NCBI GenBank assembly: GCA_031384695.1
Contig: JANNAV010000268.1
Coordinates: forward strand, 1-6,419
Direction: 5' to 3'
Length of the DNA stretch: 6,419 nucleotides
Source of the DNA: JANNAV01 sp031384695
GTDB lineage: Bacteria > Pseudomonadota > Alphaproteobacteria > Rhodobacterales > Rhodobacteraceae
A model generated the notes under the pieces. It had not been told where the DNA came from. It saw nothing but the letters and a program-made list of their open reading frames with translations, and did no database searches. This document shows positions 1 to 6,106 of this stretch, in pieces; position 1 is the first letter of the stretch, and each line of letters starts with the position of its first letter. A program made the translations under genes and the position numbers.

Positions 1-688
1 GCCCGCGCGACGGGCAGATTGGCCAAAACCGACCGGGTTGATGCGATGGTTTTGGCCCAAATGGGTCGGGCGCTTGAGCTACAACCAACCCCGCCGCCCG
101 ACCCGGACCGGGCGCGATTGGCCGATCTGGTGGCGCGGCGCGATGATCTGGTGGGTGTGATCGGGGCAGAAAAGAACCGCAAGGGGACCACACGCGATGG
201 CTGAATCGGCGAGGAAATTGCATTGCTGATCAGGGCGTTGCAATCACATCTCGTTGCCATCGAGGGCCAGATCGCCATCCTGATCAAGTAACGCGCCCCC
301 CTTACCCGGATCAGCGCGCGCCTGTGCCCGGTTCCCGGCATCGGGCCCGCGCTATCAGCTGTGCTCATCGCGCGGCTGCCAGAATTCGGCCAAATGGACC
401 CGCGAAAGATCACCAGCCTTGCAGGCCTCGCGCCCCGAATGCCTGCGAAAGCGGCCTCTCTCGCGGCGAACGCCGCATCTGGGGCGGCCGGGCTGACGTG
501 AGGCGCGCACTTTTTCTCGCCGCTTTCATCGCCTCGCGATACGACCCCATGATGAAAGCCTTCCGAGCCCGCCTGCAAGCCGCCGGAAACCCATCAAACT
601 CGCCCTCACAGCTTGTGCGCGAAAGCAGCTCACAATCCTGAACGCCATGGAAAAGAGCGGGAAGAATTATGTGAAACAGCAGGGGTGA
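1..688 (+). pseudogene. IS110-family transposase, decayed and truncated at the window edge
   Basis: Conceptual translation gives an IS110-type transposase from its DEDD nuclease core to its C-terminus. Frame 1 opens with ARATGRLAKTDRVDA; the KTDxxDA motif carries the last two acidic residues of the RuvC-like DEDD site. The same frame passes a TGA at 202-204 and a TAA at 289-291. It then gives the Transposase_20 signature PVPGIGPALSAVLIARLPEF and ITSLAGLAP (about 328-435). The match next moves to frame 3 (ESG..RGERRIWGGRADVRRALFLAAF, about 447-530, including the likely catalytic serine at codon 450). It moves to frame 2 near 586 (KPIKLALTACARKQLTILNAM) and ends at the TGA at 686-688. Each shift fits a one-base deletion. 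The N-terminal third lies outside the window. Two stops plus two frameshifts make it non-functional. Family assignment is from remembered motifs; the exact IS name is unknown. Confidence 0.9.
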
Positions 689-1180
689 AAGACAGTTGCT
701 ACGACTCCCCATTTCTTACAAAAAAAATACCAAGCAAGGCATCTGCAAAACCAGAAGCTTTCTAAGTTAGTTCATCGTCCAAGCATAATTTTTGCGAATT
801 ATAGTTTATTTACCGTTCTTGGTGGCGAAAACACCAAAAATATTACTGCCAATGATGACTATCGAACAGTCGGTGCCAAACTCTATTCGTTCCGACTGGA
901 GCCTGCGGTGCAGTACGATTCCATTGCCGCAAAAAACCTTTTACCGTGACATCCGGTCCGGGCGCACGAAAGCCCAACTGCGTCCTGCTTGAACTTATCG
1001 ACTTCTTTCACAGCCATGTCCGAGCGCCTTTTTGGTGAATATTGCTCAGCAGACCGGAACGAAATTGCCAAAAGTGCATTGCGCCAAGCTACCCACTGCA
1101 TCGCCACGGATTAAGCCGCCATCGGACATGATGGATCATCCTGGCGTAGTAAAGCTGCACTGTCGCAAACACCTACGGGC
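689..1180. other. Gene-free stretch between transposase remnant and sorC-type gene
   Basis: I see no supportable gene here. The first part (about 700-860) is clearly AT-rich with poly-A and poly-T runs; the remainder returns to mixed composition. Open frames on both strands (for example 883-1107 on the minus strand and 792-992 on the plus strand) lack a ribosome site and resemble no family I know. A short perfect dyad, TTGGTG-7-CACCAA, lies at 819-837, and ATGAT-GG-ATCAT at 1128-1139; neither is followed by a T-run. The transposase remnant and the minus-strand regulator gene converge on this region. It may be IS right-end sequence plus debris from a lost gene. Confidence 0.5.
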
Positions 1181-2128
1181 TCACCTCGGCTCGGCCGCCA
1201 GCCGTTCGGCCACCAGTTCGTTCACCACCAGAACCGTCGGGCGCAACAATTTAAGTGCGGCGCGGATCGCAGTCAGCTTTTGCCAGCCGCCCGATGCCAG
1301 CACGATGTGCCGCGTCCCGCGCAGGGACAGGGGGTTCATGCCCATGACACGCTGGTTCACCGGGTGGTCGATAACATGGCCTTCGGCGTCGATAAAGTGG
1401 CACAGCACGTCCCCCACGGCACCCGCAGACTCGAGCGAGGCAATTTCGGCTCGGGTCAGAAGGCCGTATTCCGAAAACACCGAATGCGGCGTCAGATCGC
1501 CGGTTGACACCACGGCCATGTCCAACGACTGCATCCGCGAAAATACCTCGGCAATGCCCGGGTGCTCCATCAATGCGTCGCGGGTTGATTTGTCGGGCGC
1601 AAAAACCGGGGCCGCCAGCATGTAGCATTCTGCCGACAGCCGGTCAGCCACGCGCCACGCAAATTCCGAAGGGTTGATCTCGCTGACCCGGGTCAGACCG
1701 CCCAGCATCGCCAACACCTTTATACCCTCGGCCGGGCGTGGCTCGATTGCAGGCACACCCGACGTCAACGTTTTGCCCCAGCCAAGACCCACTGTCATGC
1801 CACTTGTCACCATTTGCGACATGTAGGCCCCAACCTCGGCACCGATGATGCCGCGCAACTGTGCCGGGTCCTGCGGTTCGGGCACGACAATGGCACGGGT
1901 CAGGTTCCAGCGGCCTTCAAGCTGGCGTTCCAACGCCACACAGCTTGACATACGGGTGGTCACGCGGATCTGCACCGTCCCGTCCAGACGCGCCGCCGCA
2001 AGCACACGCAAAACGCGCGAACGGTTCAGGCCGACGATGCTTGCCACTTCGTCCTGTGTCATGCCTTCAACATGATAAAGCCAGGCTATGCGGGTTTTCA
2101 CATCATCGCTAACGTCTGTCGTCACCAT
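1181..2128 (-). CDS. SorC-family sugar-responsive transcriptional regulator
   Basis: The 315-residue product has the length and two-part plan of SorC/DeoR-like regulators such as EryD, DeoR of Bacillus and SorC. The N-terminal helix-turn-helix spans about 11-50 (MTQDEVASIVGLNRSRVLRV at 23-42). The effector-binding domain, which resembles a phospho-sugar isomerase fold, fills about 60-310. Its family signatures are GLGWGKTL (114-121), LGGLTR (142-147), AVGDVLCHFIDAEG (237-250), PVNQRVMG (256-263), AIRAAL (287-292) and LVVNELVAERL (300-310). The ATG at 2128 is preceded by TTGGAG at a suitable distance. It lies 84 bases after the pfkB-type gene on the same strand and is probably co-transcribed; the gap also holds a possible secondary promoter. 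Such regulators usually bind a phosphorylated sugar and release or activate a neighbouring catabolic operon, so this is the likely controller of the cluster. The effector is unknown. Confidence 0.92.
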   Translation of the reverse strand: MVTTDVSDDVKTRIAWLYHVEGMTQDEVASIVGLNRSRVLRVLAAARLDGTVQIRVTTRMSSCVALERQLEGRWNLTRAIVVPEPQDPAQLRGIIGAEVGAYMSQMVTSGMTVGLGWGKTLTSGVPAIEPRPAEGIKVLAMLGGLTRVSEINPSEFAWRVADRLSAECYMLAAPVFAPDKSTRDALMEHPGIAEVFSRMQSLDMAVVSTGDLTPHSVFSEYGLLTRAEIASLESAGAVGDVLCHFIDAEGHVIDHPVNQRVMGMNPLSLRGTRHIVLASGGWQKLTAIRAALKLLRPTVLVVNELVAERLAAEPR

Positions 2129-2212
2129 GCAATCTCCAAAATGTCCACGGGGTTGTAAAAAGGGACATTTGTACCATCATGCGACGCTATGTCCACAGAG
2201 GCAAGGGCGCGA
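2129..2212 (-). promoter_or_regulatory. Spacer before the regulator gene with repeated GACAT motifs and possible promoter
   Basis: Read on the minus strand, TGGACATAG occupies 2196-2188. TGGACA (2196-2191) is a fair -35, and TACAAA 16 bases further on (2174-2169) a fair -10. The core GGACAT or its complement occurs three times: ATGTCCAC at 2141-2148, GGGACAT at 2162-2168 and ATGTCCAC at 2189-2196. The first two form an inverted pair and the outer two a direct repeat. TGGACATAG resembles TTGACATAGACA in the pfkB promoter, so this may be a weak autoregulatory site. It could equally be an ordinary -35 plus chance repeats. Confidence 0.35.
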
Positions 2213-3160
2213 TCAAGCCGACCGGACGGCACAGCTTTGCATGAAGGCCAGCGTTTCCGGCAATGACACCACCCCCGCCTGACTGCCAAGGCCGGTCGCG
2301 TTCAATGCGGAACTGGCCTGCGCCAAACGGACAGACTCCTGCGGTGTCATGCCGTTCAGCAGGCCGGCAGCAAAACCTGCGTTGAACACATCACCGCAGC
2401 CGCAAGTGCAAACAACGTCGATCGCATATGCCGGAATGCGAAACGACAGTCCCTTTCGGTCGCGGTAATAGGCCCCGTCACCACCCAGAGTGAACACGCA
2501 GGCTGCCGCACCCCGGTCCATGAAGAACGTGGCCATGTCGTCAAGATCGGTCAATCCGGTCAGGGCCTGTGCTTCTTCGACGGAAGGAATGAAATAGTCG
2601 GTGTGCGGCAACACGGCCGCGACATCCGGCAGATCGGCGGCCGACCCTGCAAAGATGTCGACCGTGGTGATGCAGCCGCGGGCCTTTGCATGCGCCATAA
2701 GGGCCGCATTGGGCGGGCCATCCATTGCATCCATCAATCCTACCCCGCCAAGATGGAAGACGCGCGTGTCTGTGATAGTATCATAATCCGCCGGGGTGAC
2801 CACAAAATGCCCGGTCGCGCCCCGGACATGCAGCGCCGGGCGTGATCCGTCTGCCCGCGTCAGCACGATTGATGACGATGTAGGCACACCTTTCAACCGC
2901 TGCAGACCTGACGTATCGATCCCGAACTGTGCCAGTCTGCTGACCGCCCAGTCGCCCATCATGTCTTGCCCGTAACCGCCAACCGCAAGCGTTTTTAGGC
3001 CCAGTTTTGCACCCACAATGGCCGCCGTGCCCGCAGCACCTGAAACAGCCATTGTCAGATCGTCGATAAACAGGGTGCCACCCCCTGCCGGAACGTCGGA
3101 CACTGGCCATCCAAGGCAGTCGAACGTGTAAAAGCCGACAGAAACATAATCGTAGTGCAT
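2213..3160 (-). CDS. PfkB-family (ribokinase-like) carbohydrate kinase
   Basis: The 315-residue product is a ribokinase-fold sugar kinase that transfers the ATP gamma-phosphate to a sugar or polyol hydroxyl in the cytoplasm. The N-terminal PfkB signature is seen as SGAAGTAAIVGAKLGLKT (40-57) followed by GGYGQDMMGDW (61-71) and FGIDTSGL (79-86). The second signature is CGCGDVFNAGFAAGL (253-267), whose Asp257 is the expected catalytic base and whose GCGD loop replaces the commoner GAGD. The NxxE region reads PSVEEAQALTG (192-202), with Ser in place of the usual Asn. FTLGGDGAYY (223-232) matches the typical nucleotide-site strand-loop. Length is normal. The ATG at 3160 has GGGGGGA six bases upstream (complement of 3167-3173). 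It is the first gene of the leftward unit and faces the dehydrogenase genes across a shared control region. The substrate cannot be inferred beyond a sugar, ketose or polyol made or used by the neighbouring enzymes. Confidence 0.93.
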   Translation of the reverse strand: MHYDYVSVGFYTFDCLGWPVSDVPAGGGTLFIDDLTMAVSGAAGTAAIVGAKLGLKTLAVGGYGQDMMGDWAVSRLAQFGIDTSGLQRLKGVPTSSSIVLTRADGSRPALHVRGATGHFVVTPADYDTITDTRVFHLGGVGLMDAMDGPPNAALMAHAKARGCITTVDIFAGSAADLPDVAAVLPHTDYFIPSVEEAQALTGLTDLDDMATFFMDRGAAACVFTLGGDGAYYRDRKGLSFRIPAYAIDVVCTCGCGDVFNAGFAAGLLNGMTPQESVRLAQASSALNATGLGSQAGVVSLPETLAFMQSCAVRSA

Positions 3161-3185
3161 TGGAAGTCCCCCCAGCCATCTATCG

Positions 3186-3215
3186 AATAGAAACGAACAT
3201 ATGTGTCTATGTCAA
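3186..3215 (-). promoter_or_regulatory. Putative promoter of the kinase-regulator unit
   Basis: On the minus strand a perfect -35, TTGACA (3215-3210), is followed after 18 bases by TCTATT (3191-3186), a 4-of-6 match to TATAAT. This would place the transcription start about 20 bases before the kinase ATG. The spacer is occupied by the candidate operator, so binding there would block polymerase. Confidence 0.55.
3195..3213. promoter_or_regulatory. Candidate SorC-family operator, copy 1
   Basis: The plus strand reads GAACATATGTGTCTATGTC. GAACAT (3195-3200) and TGTCTATGT (3204-3212) recur in the same order, with the spacer shortened by one base, at 6033-6049. The site contains the palindrome ACATATGT (3197-3204). 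It covers the -35 and spacer of the kinase promoter, a position suited to repression. Assignment to the regulator encoded at 1181-2128 is inference from repetition and location. Confidence 0.5.
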
Positions 3216-3377
3216 TCCTTTTGTCCATACAGCATCCTTTGCTGCACCGCTGTCAGTCATGGAAAACTCAATCGGGGGCCTCTGGGCAACGCTTCAACAC
3301 TGCGACACAAGGCTTGCCGAGCTAGAGAACTTTTATATTGTATAATTGTAAATTATGTGTTCATTATGTTCAAAATT

Positions 3378-3382
3378 AGGAG
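3378..3382 (+). promoter_or_regulatory. Ribosome binding site that fixes the GTG start of the dehydrogenase
   Basis: AGGAG ends seven bases before GTG at 3390, in the string AGGAGTATCCGC-GTG. The last gene has AGGAGTATTCCGC-ATG (from 6094), almost the same leader. This supports GTG 3390 over upstream in-frame ATGs at 3201 and 3366, which have no comparable site. Confidence 0.8.
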
Positions 3383-3389
3383 TATCCGC

Positions 3390-4427
3390 GTGAAAGCAGC
3401 CATACTTCAAGCGCCCAACCAGTTGATACTAGGCACAGCTGCCGACCCGGTCATCCAACCGGGCGACCTTATTTTGCGTGTTCGGGCCGCCACGATATGC
3501 GGCACCGACATCCGGGTTTTTCGTGGACGCAAGACGGCCGGCATCCGGTATCCGTCGATCATCGGGCACGAATTTTCGGGTGATGTGGTGGCGACGGGCG
3601 GCCCGTCAAGGTTTGCCGCAGGCGACCGGGTTGGTGTCTGTCCGGCAATTCCCTGCGGTCAATGCCCGCAATGCTTGCGGGGGCGTGAAAACCTTTGTCC
3701 CGACCTGCAGGCAATCGGCTATGAAATCGACGGCGGCTTTGCCGAATTCATCCGAATCCCGGCTCGGGCGGTTGAACTCGGGAACGTGCATCCGGTGCCG
3801 GATCATGTCAGCCACGAAGAGGCGGCGCTGATCGAACCACTTGCCTGCGTGCTGAACGGGCAGAACAAGGTCGGGTTAAGTCAGGGCGACAGAGTGTTGA
3901 TCCTTGGTGCGGGGCCAATTGGCACCCTTCACGTAATGCTTGCACGGTTACGGGGGGCGTCGCGCGTGATCGTGTCAGAACCGAACGCGGCGCGCCGCGC
4001 TGCCGCACTGGCAGCTGGCGCAGACGTGGTGATTGACCCTAACGCATGCGATCTGCGTCATGTCACCCGGGCCGAGACGCGTGGTCAGGGTGCCGACGTC
4101 GTGATCTGTGCCATCGGCATCCCCGCACTCGCATCCCAGGCCGTCGGACTTGCCGCCAAGGGGGGGCGCGTCAGTCTGTTTGCGGGCTTTTCAGGGGGCG
4201 AGTCCGGGATGCTTGATGTGAATGCGATCCACTACAACGAACTTGTCGTCACCGGTGCCTTCGGTCTGTCGCGCCGCGATTATCAGGACGTGCTGCACAT
4301 GGTTGACGACGGCCGCATCGATCTTGGCCAAATGGTGACGCACCGCTTTGTACTCGATGACGTCGATGCGGCCTTCCAGATGGCCGAAGGCGGTGCAGCC
4401 ATGAAGGTGGCCATTGTTGCTGCCTGA
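3390..4427 (+). CDS. Zinc-dependent medium-chain alcohol/polyol dehydrogenase
   Basis: From the GTG at 3390 the product is 345 residues, the usual length for the sorbitol/threonine dehydrogenase branch of the MDR superfamily (COG1063). The N-terminal GroES-like domain carries the catalytic zinc ligands Cys37 (ICGTD), His60-Glu61 (GHEFSGDV) and Glu149 (EPLAC). It also has the structural zinc lobe Cys89, Cys92, Cys95 and Cys103. The Rossmann domain has GAGPIG at 173-178, and an acidic residue (Glu197, VIVSEPN) ends the second strand, which favours NAD over NADP. The expected reaction is reversible oxidation of a secondary alcohol of a polyol, or a phosphorylated polyol, to a ketone in the cytoplasm. 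It opens the rightward unit, and its last 14 bases overlap the FAD dehydrogenase gene, so the two are co-translated. The substrate is unknown; context argues for a polyol catabolic step rather than threonine. Confidence 0.93.
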   Translation: MKAAILQAPNQLILGTAADPVIQPGDLILRVRAATICGTDIRVFRGRKTAGIRYPSIIGHEFSGDVVATGGPSRFAAGDRVGVCPAIPCGQCPQCLRGRENLCPDLQAIGYEIDGGFAEFIRIPARAVELGNVHPVPDHVSHEEAALIEPLACVLNGQNKVGLSQGDRVLILGAGPIGTLHVMLARLRGASRVIVSEPNAARRAAALAAGADVVIDPNACDLRHVTRAETRGQGADVVICAIGIPALASQAVGLAAKGGRVSLFAGFSGGESGMLDVNAIHYNELVVTGAFGLSRRDYQDVLHMVDDGRIDLGQMVTHRFVLDDVDAAFQMAEGGAAMKVAIVAA

Positions 4428-6012
4428 ACCTGATCTGTATGACGTTGTCATCCTTGGCGGCGGCATAAACGGTTGCGGCACCTTTCGCGATCTGGCCTTG
4501 CAAGGCCTGCGGGTGTTGTTGATCGAAAAGGGCGATTTCTGCCAAGGTGCCTCGGCTGCATCATCGCGGTTGATGCACGGCGGGCTGAAGTACCTGGAAA
4601 CCGGTGAATTCCGGCTGGTGCGCGAATCGCTTGCCGAACGCAACATGCTGCTGGCGACCGCCCCGCACTATGTGAAGCCTTTGGAATGTGTGGTGCCAGT
4701 CAGGTCGGTCTGGGGTGGCATCGCAGGGTCAGTCGCAAGGTTTTTGGGCTTCAAGGCCCGTTTGCAGGACCGCGGCCTTGTGATTACGGCACTGGGCTTG
4801 CGGGTCTATGACGTGTTTGGTCGTACGCTGCAGGTGATGCCGGGCCACCGGATGTTGCGCCGCCAGGGCCTGCGCGCACTGCTGCCAGACCTTGCGCCCG
4901 CGATCAGCGGGGCCGGTGTTTATTTTGAGGGGCATATTACCCACGCCGAACGTTTGGGGCTGGAACTGGTGCTGGATGCCTGCGCCGCAAACTCTGCCGC
5001 CCATGCCGTCAATCATGCGGAATTGGTCGGGGCTGACGGCGGTGTGATCCGCTGGCGCGATGCTGCGGGCACCGTGCAACTGGCGCAGGCGAAGGTGATC
5101 GTGAATGCTGGCGGGGCATGGATCGACCGGATCAATGTGATACTGGGTCTGCCCACGCACCTGATGGGCGGCAGCAAAGGCTCGCATCTGGTGCTGGACC
5201 ATCCCGCGCTGGCCAAGGCGCTAAACGGGCGGATGGTCTACTTCGGCACCCCAGACGGCCGCGTCAACCTGATCTATCCCTTTGAAGACCGCGTGCTGGT
5301 CGGAGCCACGGATATCGCACAGGACGACCCTGACACCGCGCATTGCACGGCAACCGAAGAAGCCTATCTTTGCGCCGCCGTGGCCGAGGTTTTTCCATCC
5401 ATTCCGGTTGGCCCGGCACACATCGTGCACCGCTTTTGTGGTGTGCGCCCGCTGCCGCGCGCGGAGGGTGCCGTGGGGGGGGTGACGCGTGATCACTCCA
5501 TCGTGACCCTTTCCCTTCCGGGCAGCGACATTCCGGTGCATTGCCTGATCGGCGGCAAATGGACAACGTTTCGCGCTTTTGCGGAAATCGCCACTGACCG
5601 GGTTCTGGCGGACCTAGGCCGTCCGCGCCGGGCATCTACAGCCGGTTTGGCCATTGGGGGTGGGCGCGATTTCCCCCGCGACCCTGCCACACGCCGCAAG
5701 CTGGTAATCGACCTTGCCCATACCGGCGGCATCACTCCCGCCCGCGCGGATCTGCTGCTTTCACGCTATGGGACACGCGCGCGCGAGTATGTGGCCAGCC
5801 TTGGGGGTGGTGGCGAGGTCATGCTGGCCACCCTGCCCGACTACGCCCGCGAGGAAATCCGCCATATCGCAGACCACGAACATGTAGGCGGGGTCGACGA
5901 CATTCTTTGCCGCCGCACGCTGATCACCCTTACCGGGCACAACAGCCCCGCTGTTCGGGCAGAACTGGAAAGGCTGTTAGCTCCCGCCGTGGGTGATACC
6001 GCCACCACCTAA
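4414..6012 (+). CDS. GlpD-like FAD-dependent glycerol-3-phosphate/polyol-phosphate dehydrogenase
   Basis: The 532-residue product follows the GlpD/EryB layout. An N-terminal FAD site reads YDVVILGGGINGCG (9-22), followed by the acidic strand end LLIEKGDF (35-42). The family block ASSRLMHGGLKYLE (49-62) and EFRLVRESLAER (65-76) come next. Later landmarks are VNAGGAWID (230-238), GGSKGSHLV (252-260), LVGATD (295-300), FCGVRPLPR (341-349) and GGKWTTFRAFAE (380-391). A DAO_C-type tail includes DDILCRRTLI (495-504). Such enzymes oxidise a polyol phosphate to a ketose phosphate at the membrane face and pass electrons to quinone. The TTG start (4414, or TTG 4417) is chosen because AAGG at 4404-4407 precedes it and no in-frame ATG lies near the FAD motif. 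It differs from ordinary GlpD: Lys59 replaces the usual GGLRYLE arginine, and FEGHITHAERL (171-181) replaces the normal Y-D-x-x-V-D-D-A-R-L-type stretch. The true substrate may therefore be another polyol phosphate. Confidence 0.9.
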   Translation: MLLPEPDLYDVVILGGGINGCGTFRDLALQGLRVLLIEKGDFCQGASAASSRLMHGGLKYLETGEFRLVRESLAERNMLLATAPHYVKPLECVVPVRSVWGGIAGSVARFLGFKARLQDRGLVITALGLRVYDVFGRTLQVMPGHRMLRRQGLRALLPDLAPAISGAGVYFEGHITHAERLGLELVLDACAANSAAHAVNHAELVGADGGVIRWRDAAGTVQLAQAKVIVNAGGAWIDRINVILGLPTHLMGGSKGSHLVLDHPALAKALNGRMVYFGTPDGRVNLIYPFEDRVLVGATDIAQDDPDTAHCTATEEAYLCAAVAEVFPSIPVGPAHIVHRFCGVRPLPRAEGAVGGVTRDHSIVTLSLPGSDIPVHCLIGGKWTTFRAFAEIATDRVLADLGRPRRASTAGLAIGGGRDFPRDPATRRKLVIDLAHTGGITPARADLLLSRYGTRAREYVASLGGGGEVMLATLPDYAREEIRHIADHEHVGGVDDILCRRTLITLTGHNSPAVRAELERLLAPAVGDTATT

Positions 6013-6032
6013 AATCTTCGAACTTCTTTTCT

Positions 6033-6051
6033 GAACATCTTGTCTATGTTC
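6033..6051. promoter_or_regulatory. Candidate SorC-family operator, copy 2
   Basis: The site reads GAACATCTTGTCTATGTTC and forms a perfect inverted repeat GAACAT-7-ATGTTC. GAACAT and TGTCTATGT (6041-6049) match the element at 3195-3212. It ends one base before a TTGACA hexamer, so it could serve either activation or repression of the downstream gene. The regulator assignment is inferred. Confidence 0.5.
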
Positions 6052-6081
6052 TTGACATATGATCGACCAAAGGTCTATCAC
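6052..6081 (+). promoter_or_regulatory. Putative promoter of the COG4091-type gene
   Basis: TTGACA (6052-6057) is a perfect -35. A -10 could be TATCAC (6076-6081, 18-base spacing) or TCTATC (6074-6079, 16-base spacing); both are weak. TATGAT at 6058-6063 is a better -10 hexamer but has no -35 at proper spacing. The last gene may therefore have its own regulated start in addition to read-through from the upstream pair. Confidence 0.45.
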
Positions 6082-6106
6082 CCAGTGAACCAAAGGAGTA
6101 TTCCGC

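Larger units (their letters stand above)
3161..3389. promoter_or_regulatory. Divergent control region between kinase and dehydrogenase genes
   Basis: This 229-base gap separates the two transcription units. The left part holds the kinase promoter and a probable operator (described separately). The middle (about 3230-3320) shows nothing I can assign. The right part (3325-3377) is strikingly AT-rich. It contains a perfect -10 hexamer TATAAT (3341-3346) overlapping a perfect dyad ATAATT-GTA-AATTAT (3342-3356). Two near-direct repeats follow: ATTATGT at 3352-3358 and at 3363-3369, the second continuing into ATGTTC (3366-3371). No good -35 lies 16-18 bases before TATAAT, which suggests an activator-dependent promoter or a different start. 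Confidence 0.6.

Noticed and set aside
19..204. Short open frame on the plus strand as a stand-alone gene
   Set aside because: It is the broken DEDD segment of the IS110 transposase; the homologous reading continues past its stop in the same frame.
819..837. TTGGTG/CACCAA hairpin as a terminator
   Set aside because: The stem is only six base pairs with no T-run on either strand and no gene ends next to it.
883..1107. 74-residue minus-strand open frame that slightly recalls transposase OrfA N-termini
   Set aside because: The resemblance (KFKQDAV) is too short, no helix-turn-helix follows, and no ribosome site precedes it.
1032..1625. 197-residue plus-strand open frame
   Set aside because: It lies largely opposite the regulator gene, has no ribosome site and no recognisable domain; the minus-strand reading is a clear SorC protein.
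3201..3389. N-terminal extension of the zinc dehydrogenase to ATG 3201
   Set aside because: It would pass through the kinase promoter and operator, adds 63 residues of non-family sequence and lacks a ribosome site; GTG 3390 has AGGAG and gives the family length.
4191..5735. Several minus-strand open frames opposite the dehydrogenase genes
   Set aside because: They are by-products of GC-rich codon use in the two real genes and carry no family motifs.
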